64,000 bases of DNA from Bathymodiolus brooksi (GCA_963680875.1 OY804577.1:103489906-103553905); one strand, 5' to 3'. Counted from the first letter of the stretch, positions 1 through 13,670 are shown. Notes: a model not told the origin generated them from the letters alone. Made by a program: numbers and translations.

Positions 1-2628
1 GGCGTGATAATTCAACTTATACTTTCACGAAAAGGGGGGAGGCATGTACCTTGTAAGCGCAACTCCTCCTAAAGGACTTATTGGATTTTTATGAAACTTT
101 GCACATTTGTAGTATACTTTCACGAAAGGGGGGGGGGGGCATGTACCTTGTAAGGGCAACTCCTCCTAAACGACTTATTGGATTTTTATGAAACTTTACA
201 CATTTGTAGTACACTACCTGCAGATGTGCATGAAGGAATCTGGTTGGTGTCCAAAATTTAAAAGGCGAGATAATTCAACTTATACTTTCACGAAAAAGGG
301 GGGGGGCATGTACATTGTAAGCGCAACTCCTCCTAAACGACTTATTGGATTTTTATGAAACTTTACACATTTGTAGTACACTACCTGCAGATGTGCATGA
401 AGGAATATTGTTGCTGTCAAAAATTTAAAAGGCTAGATAATTCAACTTACACTTTCAAGAAAAGGGGGGGGGGGGGCATGTACCTTGTAAGCGCAACTCC
501 TCCTAAACGACCTATTGGATATTTATGAAACTTTACACATTTGTAGTACACTACCTGCAGATGTGCATGAAGGAATATGGTTGGTGTCCAAAGTTTAAAA
601 GGCAAGATAATTCAACTTATATTTTCACGAAAAGGGGGGGGGGGGTCATGTACCTTGTAAGCGCAACTCCTCCTAAACGACTTGTTGGATTTATATGAAA
701 CTTTACCCATTTGTAGTACACTACCTGCAGATGTGCATCAAGGAATATGGTTGCTGTCGAAAATTTAAAAGGCGAGTTAATTCAACTTATACTTTCACGA
801 AAAGGGGGGAGGGGGCATGTACCTTGTAAGCGCAACTCCTCCTAAGCGACCTATTGGATATTTATGAAACTTTACACATTTGTAGTACACTATCTGCAGA
901 TGTGCATGAAGGAATATGGTTGCTGTCAAAAATTTAAAAGGCGAGATAATTCAACTTATACTTTCACGAATAGGGGGGTGGGCATGTACCTTTTAAGCGC
1001 AACTCCTCCTACACGACTTATTGCATTTTTATGAAACTTTACACATTTGTAGTACACTACCTGCAGATGTGCATGAAGGAATATGGTTGCTGTCCAAAAT
1101 TGAATAGGCGAGATAATTCAACTTATACTTTCACGAAAAGGGGGGGGGGCATGTACCTTGTAAGCGCAACTCCTCCTAAACGACCTATTGGATATTTATG
1201 AAACTTTACACATTTGTAGTACACTATCTGCAGATGTGCATGAAGGAATATGGTTGCTGTCCAAAATTTAAAAGGCGAGATCATTCAACTTATACTTTCA
1301 CGAAAAGGGGGGTGGGCATGTACCTTTTAAGCGCAACTCCTCCTACACGACTTATTGCATTTTTATGAAACTTTACACATTTGTAGTACACTACCTGCAG
1401 ATGTGCATGAAGGAATATGGTTGCTGTCCAAATTTGAATAGGCGAGTTAATTCAACTTATATTTTCACGAAAGAGGGGGGGGGGGGATGTACCGTGTAAG
1501 GGAAACTCCTCCTAAACGACTTATTGGATTTTTATGAAACTTTACACATTTGCAGTACACTACATGCAGATGTGCATCAATGAATATGGTTGGTATTCAA
1601 AATTTAAAAGGCGAGATAATTCAACTTATATTTTTACGAAAAGGGGGGGGGGGGGTCATGTACCTTGTAAGCGCAACTCCTCCTAAACGACTTGTTGGAT
1701 TTTTATGAAATTTTACACATTTGTAGTACACTACCTGCAGATGTGCATGAAGGAATATGGTTGCTCTCGAAAATTTAAAAGGCGAGATAATTCAACTTAT
1801 ACTTTCACGAAAAGGGGGGGGGGGGGCATGTACCTTGTAAGCGCAACTCCTCCTAAACGACCTATTGGATATTTATGAAACTTTACACATTTGTAGTACA
1901 CTATCTGCAGATATGCATGAAGGAATATGGTTGCTGTCCAAAATTTAAAAGGCGAGATCATTCAACTTATACTTTCAAGAAAAGGGGGGGGGGGGGGTGG
2001 GCATGTACCTTTTAAGCGCAACTCCTCCTACACGACTTATTGCATTTTTATGAAACTTTACACATTTGTAGTACACTACCTGCAGATGTGCATGAAGGAA
2101 TATGGTTGCTGTCCAAAATTGAATAGGCGAGATAATTCAACTTATACTTTCCCGAAAGGGGGGGGGGGGCATGTACCTTGTAAGAGCAACTCCTCCTAAA
2201 CGACTTATTGGATTTTTATGAAACTTTACACATTTGTAGTACACCTGCAGATGTGTATGAAGGAATATGGTTGCTGTCGAAAATTTAAAAGGCGAGATAA
2301 TTCAACTTATATTTTCACGAAAAGGGGGGGCATGTACATTGTAAGCGCAACTCCTCCTAAACGACCTATTGGATATTTATGAAACTTTACACATTTGTAG
2401 TACACTACCTGCAGATGTGCATGAAGGAATATTGTTGCTGTCAAAAATTTAAAAGGCTAGATAATTCAACTTACACTTTCAAGAAAAGGGGGAGGGGGGG
2501 CATGTACCTTGTAAGCGCAACTCCTCCTAAACGACCTATTGGATATTTATGAAACTTTACACATGTGTAGTACACTACCTGCAGATGTGCATGAAGGAAT
2601 ATGGTTGCTGTCAAAAATTGAATATGCG
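1..2628 (+). repeat. Higher-order repeat of satellite A, about 2.63 kb
   Basis: Position 1 and position about 2,629 begin with the same unusual unit (GCGTGATAATTCAACTT). In both cases a truncated unit follows, in which TTTGTAGTATACTTTCA jumps over the CTGCAG half of the unit (about 105-125 and 2,735-2,752). Later diagnostic variants also recur about 2,630 bp apart, for example GGCTAGATAATTCAACTTAC at 431 and 3,061. This is direct evidence for a multi-unit block copied as a whole. Confidence 0.75.
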
Positions 2629-3879
2629 TGATAATTCAACTTATACTTTCACGAAAAGGGGGGGGAGGTATGTACCTTGTAAGCGCAACTCCTCCTAAAG
2701 GACTTATTGGATTTTTATGAAACATTTGCATATTTGTAGTATACTTTCATGAAAAGGGGGGGGGGGCATGTACCTTGTAAGGGCAACTCCTTCTAAACGA
2801 CTTATTGGATTTTTATGAAACTTTACACATTTGTAGTACACTACCTGCAGATGTGCATGAAGGAATATGGTTGGTGTCCAAAATTTAAAAGGCGAGATAA
2901 TTCAACTTATATTTTCACGAAAAAGGGGGGGGGGGTCATGTACCTTGTAAGCGCAACTCCTCCTAAACGACTTGTTGGATTTTTATGAAACTTTACACAT
3001 TTGTAGTACACTACCTGCAGATGTGCATGAAGGAATATTGTTGCTGTCAAAAATTTAAAAGGCTAGATAATTCAACTTACACTTTGAAGAAAAGGGGGGG
3101 GGGGCATGTACCTTGTAAGCGCAACTCCTCCTAAACGACCTATTGGATATTTATGAAACTTTACACATTTGTAGTACACTACCTGCAGATATGCATGAAG
3201 AAATATGGTTGGTGTCCAAAATTTAAAAGGCGAGATAATTCAACTTATATTTTCACGAAAAAGGGGGGGGGGGGGTCATGTACCTTGTAAGCGCAACTCC
3301 TCCTAAACGACTTGTTGGATTTTTATGAAACTTTACCCATTTGTAGTACACTACCTGCAGATGTGCATGAAGGAATATGGTTGCTGTCGAAAATTTAAAA
3401 GGCGAGTTAATTCAACTTATACTTTCACGAAAAGGGGGGAGGGGGCATGCACCTTGTAAGCGCAACTCCTCCTAAGCGACCTATTGGATATTTATGAAAC
3501 TTTACACATTTGTAATACACTATCTGCAGATGTGCATGAAGGAATATGGTTGCTGTCCAAAATTTAAAAGGCGAGATAATTCAACTTATACTTTCACGAA
3601 AAGGGGGGTGGGCATGTACCTTTTAAGCGCAACTCCTCCTACACGACTTATTGCATTTTTATGAAACTTTACACATTTGTAGTACACTACCTGCAGATGT
3701 GCATGAAGGAATATGGTTGCTGTCCAAAATTGAATAGGCGAGATAATTCAACTTATACTTTCACGAAAGGGGGGGGGGGCATGCACCTTGTAAGGGCAAC
3801 TCCTCCTAAACGACTTATTGCATTTTTATGAAACTTTACATATTTGTAGTACACTACCTGCAGATGTGCATGAAGGAAT

Positions 3880-6800
3880 ATGGTTGCTGTCCAAAATTGA
3901 ATAGGCGAGATAATTCAACTTACACTTTCAAGAAAAGGGGGGGGGGGGCATGTACCTTGTAAGCGCAACTCCTCCTAAACGACCTATTGGATATTTATGA
4001 AACTTTACACATTTGTAGTACACTACCTGCAGATGTGCATGAAGAAATATGGTTGGTGTCCAAAATTTAAAAGGCGAGATAATTCAACTTATATTTTCAC
4101 GAAAAAGGGGGGGGGGGTCATGTACCTTGTAAGCGCAACTCCTCCTAAACGACTTGTTGGATTTTTATGAAACTTTACCCATTTGTAGTACACTACCTGC
4201 AGATGTGCATGAAGGAATATGGTTGCTGTCGAAAATTTAAAAGGCGAGTTAATTCAACTTATACTTTGACGAAAAGGGGGGGGGGGCATGTACCTTGTAA
4301 GCGCAACTCCTCCTAAGCGACCTATTGGATATTTATGAAACTTTACACATTTGTAGTACACTATCTGCAGATGTGCATGAAGGAATATGGTTGCTGTCCA
4401 AAATTTAAAAGGCGAGATAATTCAACTTATACTTTCACGAAAGGGGGGGGGGGGCATGTACCTTGTAAGGGCAACTCCTCCTAAACGACTTATTGCATTT
4501 TTATGAAACTTTACACATTTGTAGTACACTACCTGCAGATGTGCATGAAGGCATATGGTTGCTGTCCAAAATTTAAAAGGCGAGTTAATTCAACTTATAT
4601 TTTCACGAAAAGGGGGGGGGGGTGCATGTACCTTGTAAGCGCAACTCCTCCTAAACGACCTATTGGATATTTATGAAACTTTACACATTTGTAGTACACT
4701 ATCTGCAGATGTGCATGAAGGAATATGGTTGCTGTCCAAAATTTAAAAGCCGAGATCATTCAACTTATACTTTCACGAAAAGGGGGGTGGGCATGTACCT
4801 TTTAAGCGCAACTCCTACTACACGACTTATTGCATTTTTATGAAACTTTACACATTTGTAGTACACTACCTGCAGATGTGCATGAAGGAATATGGTTGCT
4901 GTCCGAAATTGAATAGGCGAGATAATTCAACTTATATTTTCACGAAAGAGGGGGGGGGGGGGGGGGGGGCATGTACCGTGTAAGGGAAACTCCTCCTAAA
5001 CGACTTATTGGATTTTTATGAAACTTTACACATTTGCAGTACACTACATGCAGATGTGCATCAATGAATTTGGTTGGTATTCAAAATTTAAAAGGCGATA
5101 TAATTCAACTTATATTTTTACGAAAAGGGGGGGGGGTCATGTACCTTGTAAGCGCAACTCCTCCTAAACGACTTATTGCATTTTTATGAAATTTTACACA
5201 TTTGTAGTACACTACCTGCAGATGTGCATGAAGGAATATGGTTGCTCTCGAAAATTTAAAAGGCGAGATAATTCAACTTATACTTTCACGAAAAGGGGGG
5301 GGGCATGTACCTTGTAAGCGCAACTCCTCCTAAACGACCTATTGGATATTTATGAAACTTTACACATTTGTAGTACACTATCTGCAGATATGCATGAAGG
5401 AATATGGTTGCTGTCCAATATTTAAAAGGCGAGATCATTCAACTTATACTTTCAAGTAAAGGGGGGGGTGGGCATGTACCTTTTAAGCGCAACTCCTCCT
5501 ACACGACTTATTGCATTTTTATGAAACTTTACACATTTGTAGTACACTACCTGCAGATGTGCATGAAGGAATATGGTTGCTGTCCAAAATTGAATAGGCG
5601 AGATAATTCAACTTATACTTTCACGAAAGGGGGAGGGGGGGGGGCATGCACCTTGTAAGGGCAACTCCTCCTAAACGACTTATTGCATTTTTATGAAACT
5701 TTACATATTTGTAGTACACTACCTGCAGATGTGCATGAAGGAATATGGTTGCTGTCCAAAATTTAAAAGGCGAGTTAATTCAACTTATATTTTCACGAAA
5801 AGGGGGGGGGGGGCATGTACCTTGTAAGCGCAACTCCTCCTAAACGACCTATTGGATATTTATGAAACTTTACACATTTGTAGTACACTATCTGCAGATG
5901 TGCATGAAGGAATATGGTTGCTGTCCAAAATTTAAAAGGCGAGATCATTCAACTTATACTTTCACGAAAAGGGGGGTGGGCATGTACCTTTTAAGCGCAA
6001 CTCCTCCTACACGACTTATTGCATTTTTATTAAACTTTACACATTTGTAGTACACTACCTGCAGATGTGCATGAAGGAATATGGTTGCTGTCCAAAATTG
6101 AATAGGCGAGATAATTCAACTTACACTTTCAAGAAAAGGGGGGGGGGGCATGTACCTTGTAAGCGCAACTCCTCCTAAACGACCTATTGGATATTTATGA
6201 AACTTTACACATTTGTAGTACACTACCTGCAGATGTGCATGAAGAAATATGGTTGGTGTCCAAAATTTAAAAGGCGAGATAATTCAACTTATATTTTCAC
6301 GAAAAAGGGGGGGGGGGTCATGTACCTTGTAAGCGCAACTCCTCCTAAACGACTTGTTGGATTTTTATGAAACTTTACCCATTTGTAGTACACTACCTGC
6401 AGATGTGCATGAAGGAATATGGTTGCTGTCGAAAATTTAAAAGGCGAGTTAATTCAACTTATACTTTGACGAAAAGGGGGGGGGGGGCATGTACCTTGTA
6501 AGCGCAACTCCTCCTAAGCGACCTATTGGATATTTATGAAACTTTACACATTTGTAGTACACTATCTGCAGATGTGCATGAAGAATATGGTTGCTGTCCA
6601 AAATTTAAAAGGCGAGTTAATTCAACTTATACTTTCACGAAAGGGGGGGGGGGGGGGCATGTACCTTGTAAGGGCAACTCCCTCCTAAACGACTTATTGC
6701 CTTTTTTATGAAACTTTACACATTTGGTAGTACACTACCTGCAGATGTGCATGAAGGCATATGGTTGCTGTCCAAAATTTAAAAAGGCGAGTTAATTCAA

Positions 6801-8280
6801 CTTATATTTTTTCACGAAAAAGGGGGGGGGGGCATGTACCTTGTAAGCGCAAACTCCTCCCCTATTGGATATTTATGAAACTTTACACATTTGTAGTACA
6901 CTATCTGCAGATGTGCATGAAGGAATATGGTTGCTGTCCAAAATTTAAAAGGCGAGATCATTCAACTTATACTTTCACGAAAAGGGGGGTGGGCATGTAC
7001 CTTTTAAGCGCAACTCCTCCTACACGACTTATTGCATTTTTATGAAACTTTACACATTTGTAGTACACTACCTGCAGATGTGCATGAAGGAATATGGTTG
7101 CTGTCCGAAATTGAATAGGCGAGTTAATTCAACTTATATTTTCACGAAAGAGGGGGGGGGGGGGGGGGGGGGCATGTACCGTGTAAGGGAAACTCCTCCT
7201 AAACGACTTATTGGATTTTTATGAAACTTTACACATTTGCAGTACACTACATGCAGATGTGCATCAATGAATTTGGTTGGTATTCAAAATTTAAAAGGCG
7301 AGATAATTCAACTTATATTTTTACGAAAAGGGGGGTGGGGGTCATGTACCTTGTAAGCGCAACTCCTCCTAAACGACTTGTTGGATTTTTATGAAATTTT
7401 ACACATTTGTAGTACACTACCTGCAGATGTGCATGAAGGAATATGGTTGCTCTCGAAAATTTAAAAGGCGAGATAATTCAACTTATACTTTCACGAAAAG
7501 GGGGGGGGGGCATGTACCTTGTAAGCGCAACTCCTCCTAAGCGACCAATTGGATATTTATGAAACTTTACACATTTGTAGTACACTATCTGCAGATATGC
7601 ATGAAGGAATATGGTTGCTGTCGAAAATTTAAAAGGCGAGATCATTCAACTTATACTTTCAAGTAAAGGGGGGGTGGGCATGTACCTTTTAAGCGCAACT
7701 CCTCCTACACGACTTATTGCATTTTTATGAAACTTTACACATTTGTAGTACACTACCTGCAGATGTGCATGAAGGAATATGGTTGCTGTCCAAAATTGAA
7801 TAGGCGAGATAATTCAACTTATACTTTCCCGAAAGGGGGGGGGGGCATGTACCTTGTAAGAGCAACTCCTCCTAAACGACTTATTGGATTTTTATGAAAC
7901 TTTACACATTTGTAGTACACTACCTGCAGATGTGCATGAAGGAATATGGTTGCTGTCGAAAATTTAAAAGGCGAGATAATTCAACTTATATTTTCACGAA
8001 AAGGGGGGGCATGTACCTTGTAAGCGCAACTCCTTCTAAACGACCTATTGGATATTTATGAAACTTTACACATTTGTAGTACACTACCTGCAGATGTGCA
8101 TGAAGGAATATGGTTGCTGTCGAAAATTTAAAAGGCGAGATAATTCAACTTATACTTTCACGAAAAGGGGGGTGGGCATGTACCTTTCAAGCGCAACTCC
8201 TCCTACATGACTTATTGCATTTTTATGAAACTTTACACATTTGTAGTACACTACCCGCAGATGTGCATGAAGGAATATGG
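3880..8280 (+). repeat. Higher-order repeat of satellite A, about 2.2 kb, two copies
   Basis: Rare variants recur about 2,200 bp apart: GAAGAAATATGGTTGGTG at about 4,040 and 6,240, ACTTTGACGAAAAGG near 4,264 and 6,462, and CAATGAATTTGGTTGGTATT near 5,064 and 7,267. The order of unit subtypes between these marks is the same in both copies, so the block was duplicated as a piece. Block edges are approximate. Confidence 0.65.
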
Positions 8281-9475
8281 TTGCTGTCCAAAATTGAATA
8301 GGCGAGATCATTCAATTTATACTTTCACGAAAAGGGGGGGGGGGGACGTACCTTGTAAGGGCAACTCCTCCTAAACGACTTATTGGATTTTTATGAAACT
8401 TTACACATTTGCAGTACACTACATGCAGATGTGCATCAATGAATATGGTTGGTATTCAAAACCTAAAAGGCGAGATAATTCAACTTATATTTTTACGAAA
8501 AGGGGGGGGGGGGTCATGTACCTTGTAAGCGCAATTCCTCCTAAACGACTTGTTGGATTTTTATGAAATTTTACACATTTGTAGTACACTACCTGCAGAT
8601 GTGCATGAAGGAATATGGTTGCTCTCGAAAATTTAAAAGGCGGGATAATTCAACTTATACTTTCACGAAAAAGGGGGGGGGGGCATGTACCTTGTAAGCG
8701 CAACTCCTCCTACACGACTTATTGCATTTTTATGAAACTTTACACATTTGTAGTACACTACCTGCAGATGTGCATGAAGGAATATGGTTGCTGTCCAAAA
8801 TTGAATAGGCGAGATAATTCAACTTATACTTTCCCGAAAGGGGGAGGGCATGTACCTTGTAAGAGCAACTCCTCCTAAACGACTTATTGGATTGTTATGA
8901 AACTTTACACATTTGTAGTACACTACCTGCAGATGTGCATGAAGGAATATGGTTGCTGTCGAAAATTTAAAAGGCGAGATAATTCAACTTATATTTTCAC
9001 GAAAAGGGGGGGGGGGTATGTACCTTGTAAGCGCAACTCCTTCTAAACGACCTATTGGATATTTATGAAACTTTACACATTTGTAGTACACTATCTGCAG
9101 ATGTGCATGAAGGAATATGGTTGCTGTCCAAAATTTAAAAGGCGAGATAATTCAACTTGTACTTTCACGAAAAGGGGGGTGGGCATGTACCTTTCAAGCG
9201 CAACTCCTCCTACACGACTTATTGCATTTTTATGAAACTTTACACATTTGCAGTACACTACCCGCAGATGTGCATGAAGGAATATGGTTGCTGTCCAAAA
9301 TTGAATAAGCGAGATAATTCAATGTATACTTTCACGAAAAGGGGGGGGGGCACGTACCTTGTAAGGGCAACTCCTCCTAAACGACTTATTGGATTTTTAT
9401 GAAACTTTACCCATTTGTAGTACACTACCTGCAGATGTGCATGAGGGAATATGGTTCCTGTCAAAAATTTGGAAG

Positions 9476-9722
9476 GTGATGTAAGCGTAACTATTCTTGA
9501 ATGAAATAAGATTTTAATTGACCTTTTCACATCTGGATATTTGCAATATAAAAACTACTCAAGAATAAATAATTAATTTTGAATCAATAACATTTGATGT
9601 GACCTATATCCTCTTGTACAAAAGTTAGGAAATGTTGTAATCCTCATGTATAATGATGAAACCGTATTGGTTTTGAACAATCCCACTTTGTTGAAGACCT
9701 TGTGGCGACCCCTAGATGTATG
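9476..9722. other. Spacer between the two satellite arrays
   Basis: About 247 bp of AT-rich, non-tandem DNA separating satellite A from satellite B. The first part (GTAAGCGTAACTATTCTTGA) may be decayed satellite A. The last part (CTTGTGGCGACCCCTAGATG) belongs to neither satellite. No gene is visible. Confidence 0.7.
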
Positions 9723-9808
9723 TTCTTTTTGTGTCCTTGGTGCACCAAGGACTAGAAAATCGCTCATTTTCAAGTTATTATAAGTCATGGAGCTGATAAA
9801 ATGAAGGA

Positions 9809-10001
9809 CTGCGGCAGAAAATCACAACACAATACAGACACCGTAACAGCAACTTGTCATGATTTTACAGTTCCTGTTCCTCAGCGACTTGCCAAAAAGC
9901 CACACCAAAATAAAAGACCAAGAGTTTATCGTTCACAAAGACGTTTTTAAATCCGAATTTGACATTCATTATCTCTGTGTTTGTTTCCTGTTATGTAAAT
10001 T
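9809..10001 (+). repeat. Chimeric satellite B unit, copy 1 of 9
   Basis: First occurrence of the foreign segment that starts CTGCGGCAGAAAATCACAAC. Its left side is abnormal: AAGTCAT joins directly to GGAGCTGATAAAATG, so about 90 bp of a normal unit are missing just before it. It lies at the extreme left of the array. Confidence 0.85.
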
Positions 10002-10230
10002 TTTGTCACTTGAATCTTACGTCTAGATGCTTTATCATAGGTTAAAACTTGGAGCTGATAAAATGAAGGATTCATGTCCTTGGTGCACTTTTTGTGTCCT
10101 TGGTTCACCAAGGACTAAAAAATAACTATTTTCAAGTTATTATAAGTCATAACTTTACCAAAATTTGTCACTTGAAACTTCTGTCTATGAGTTATCATAG
10201 GTTAAAACTTGGAGCTGATAAAATGAAGGA

Positions 10231-10423
10231 CTGCGGCAGAAAATCACAACACAATACAGACACCGTAACAGCAACTTGTCATGATTTTACAGTTCCTGTT
10301 CCTCAGCGACTTGCCAAAAAGCCACACCAAAATAAAAGACCAAGAGTTTGTCGTTCACAAAGACGTTTTTAAATCCCAATTTGACATTCATTATCTCTGT
10401 GTTTGTTTCCTGTTATGTAAATG
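10231..10423 (+). repeat. Chimeric satellite B unit, copy 2 of 9
   Basis: The same foreign segment as at 9,809, here with intact satellite on both sides. It carries the CCACACCAAAATAAAAG variant found in copies 1-5, not the CCACGCCGAAATAAAAG variant found in copies 6-9. Confidence 0.9.
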
Positions 10424-11262
10424 TTTGTCACTTGAATCTTCCGTCTATGCGTTATCATAGGTTAAAACTTGGAGCTGATAAAATGAAGGAGTCATGTCCT
10501 TGGTGCACTTTTTGTGTCCTTGGTGCACCAAGGACTAGAAAATAACTAATTTTCAAGTTATTATAAGTCATAACTTTACAAAAATGTATCACTTGAATCT
10601 TCCTTTTATGAGTTATCATAGGTGAAAACTTGGAACTGATAAAATGACGGTTTCATGTCCTTGGTGCACCAAGGACTAGAAAATCGCTAATTTTCAAGTT
10701 ATTATAAGTCATAACTTTACCAAAATTTGTCACTTGAATCTTCCGTCTATGAGTTATCACAGGTTAAAACTTGGAGCTGATCAAATGAAGGATTCATGTC
10801 ATTGGTGCACTTTTTGTGTCCTTGGTGCACCAAGGACTAGAAAATAACTAATTTTCAAGTTATTATAAGTCATAACTTTACAAAAATGTATCACTTGAAT
10901 CTTCGTCTATGCGTTATCATAGGTTAAAACTTGGAACTGATAAAATGAAGGATTCATGTCCTTGGTGCACCAAGAGCTAGAAAATCGCTAATTTTCAAGT
11001 TATTATAATTCATAACTTTACCAAAATTTGTCACTTGAAACTTCTGTCTATGAGTTATCATAGGTTATATAATTAAAACTTGGAGCTGATAAAATGAAGG
11101 ATTCAGGTCATTGGTGCAATTTTTGTGTCCTTGGTGCATCAAGGACTAGAAAATAACTAATTTTCAAGTTATTATAAGTCATAACTTTACCAAAATTTGT
11201 CACTTGAATCTTCCGTCTATGAGTTATCATAGGTTAAAACTTGGAGCTGATAAAATGAAGGA

Positions 11263-13670
11263 CTGCGGCAGAAAATCACAACACAATAGAGACACCGTAA
11301 CAGCAACTTGTCATGATTTTACAGTTCCTGTTCCTCAGCGACTTGCCAAAAAGCCACACCAAAATAAAAGACCAAGAGTTTGTCGTTCACAAAGACGTTT
11401 TTAAATCCCAATTTGACATTCATTATCTCTGTGTTTGTTTCCTGTTATGTAAATGTTTGTCACTTGAATCTTCCGTCTATGCGTTATCATAGGTTAAAAC
11501 TTGGAGCTGATAAAATGAAGGATTCATGTCCTTGGTGCACCAAGGACTAGAAAATAACTTATTTTCAAGTTATTATAAGTCATAACTTTACAAAAATGTA
11601 TCACTTGAATCTTCCTTTTATGAGTTATCATAGGTTAAAACTTGGAACTGATAAAATGACGGTTTCATGTCCATGGTGCACTTTTTGTGGCCTTGGTGCA
11701 CCAAGGACTAGAAAATCGCTAATTGTCAAGTTATTATAAATCATAACTTTACCAACATTTGTCACTTGAATCTTCCGTCTATGAGTTATCACAGGTTAAA
11801 ACTTGGAGCTGATCAAATGAAGGATGCATGTCCTTGGTGCACTTTTTGTGTCCGTGGTGCACCAAGGACTAGAAAATCGCTAATTTTCAAGTTATTATAA
11901 GTCATAACTTTACCAAAATTTGTCACTTGAATCTCCCGTCTATGAGTTATCATAGGATAAAACTTGGGGCTAATAAAATGAAGGATTCATGTCCTTGTTG
12001 CACCAAGGACTAGAAAATCGCTAATTTTCAAGTTATTATAATTCATAACTTTACCAAAATTTGTCACTTGAATCTTCCGTCTATGAGTTATCATAGGTTA
12101 AAACTTGGAGCTGATAAAATGATGGACTGCGGTAGAAAATCACAACACAATATAGACACCGTAACAGCAACTTGTCATGATTTTACAGTTCCTGTTCCTC
12201 AGCGACTTGCCAAAAAGCCACACCAAAATAAAAGACCAAGAGTTTGTCGTTCACAAAGACGTTTTTAAATCCCAATTTGACATTCATTATCTCTGTGTTT
12301 GTTTCCTGTTATGTAAATGTTTGTCACTTGAATCTTCCGTCTATGCGTTATCATAGGTTAAAACTTGGAGCTGATAAAATGAAGGAGTCATGTCCTTGGT
12401 GCACTTTTTGTGTCCTTGGTGCACCAAGGACTAGAAAATAACTAATTTTCAAGTTATTATAAGTCATAACTTTACAAAAATGTATCACTTGAATCTTCCT
12501 TTTATGAGTTATCATAGGTGAAAACTTGGAACTGATAAAATGACGGTTTCATGTCCATGGTGCACTTTTTGTGACCTTGGTGCACCAAGGACTAGAAAAT
12601 CGCTAATTGTCAAGTTATTATAAGTCATAACTTTACCAAAATTTGTCACTTGAATCTTCCGTCTATGAGTTATCACAGGTTAAAACTTGGAGCTGGTCAA
12701 ATGAAGGATTCATGTCCTTGGTGCACTTTTTGTGTCCTTGCTGCACCAAGGACTAGAAAATCGCTAATTTTCAAGTTATTATAAGTCATAACTTTACCAA
12801 AATTTGTCACTTGAATCTCCCGTCTATGAGTTATCATAGGATAAAACTTGGGGCTAATAAAATGAAGGATTCATGTCCTTGTTGCACCAAGGACTAGAAA
12901 ATCGCTAATTTTCAAGTTATTATAATTCATAACTTTACCAAAATTTGTCACTTGAATCTTCCGTCTATGAGTTATCATAGGTTAAAACTTGGAGCTGATA
13001 AAATGATGGACTGCGGTAGAAAATCACAACACAATATAGACACCGTAACAGCAACTTGTCATGATTTTACAGTTCCTGTTCCTCAGCGACTTGCCAAAAA
13101 GCCACACCAAAATAAAAGACCAAGAGTTTGTCGTTCACAAAGACGTTTTTAAATCCCAATTTGACATTCATTATCTCTGTGTTTGTTTCCTGTTATGTAA
13201 ATGTTTGTCACTTGAATCTTCCGTCTATGCGTTATCATAGGTTAAAACTTGGAGCTGATAAAATGAAGGAGTCATGTCCTTGGTGCACTTTTTGTGTCCT
13301 TGGTGCACCAAGGACTAGAAAATAACTAATTTTCAAGTTATTATAAGTCATAACTTTACAAAAATGTATCACTTGAATCTTCCTTTTATGAGTTATCATA
13401 GGTGAAAACTTGGAACTGATAAAATGACGGTTTCATGTCCATGGTGCACTTTTTGTGACCTTGGTGCACCAAGGACTAGAAAATCGCTAATTGTCAAGTT
13501 ATTATAAGTCATAACTTTACCAAAATTTGTCACTTGAATCTTCCGTCTATGAGTTATCACAGGTTAAAACTTGGAGCTGGTCAAATGAAGGATTCATGTC
13601 CTTGGTGCACTTTTTGTGTCCTTGCTGCACCAAGGACTAGAAAATCGCTAATTTTCAAGTTATTATAAGT
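11263..13670 (+). repeat. 0.88-kb higher-order repeat of satellite B, about three copies
   Basis: The chimeric unit recurs at 11,263, 12,127 and 13,011, spaced 864 and 884 bp. The intervening ordinary units keep the same order and private variants: ATGACGGTTTCATGTCCATG, GGGGCTAATAAAATG and the ACTGCGGTAG change. The 20-bp difference in spacing is the loss of one CCTTGGTGCA repeat segment in one unit. The third copy diverges near 13,670. Confidence 0.85.

Larger units (their letters stand above)
1..9475 (+). repeat. Satellite A tandem array (166-170 bp unit with poly-G tract)
   Basis: About 56 head-to-tail units of 166-170 bp. A unit runs from GGCGAGATAATTCAACTTAT through CACGAAAA, a pure G tract, CATGTACCTTGTAAGCG, CTGCAGATGTGCATGAAGG and GCTGTCCAAAATTTAAAA. 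Length varies mostly through the G tract, from about 6 to 21 G, with rare A or T interruptions. The array enters from the left edge and ends near 9,475, where homology decays. Frequent diagnostic variants (CCTATTGGATATT or CTTATTGGATTTT; GTCCAAAATTG or GTCGAAAATTT) show that several unit subtypes alternate. Reading frames of 60-94 codons inside it change with G-tract length and are not genes. The unit is close to nucleosome length. Whether it is centromeric cannot be told from sequence. Confidence 0.97.

Noticed and set aside
1927..9530. Open frames of 60-94 codons in satellite A with recurring MKLYTFVVHYLQMCMKEYGC peptides
   Set aside because: They repeat with the satellite period, shift frame with G-tract length, and have no splice sites, domains or start context.
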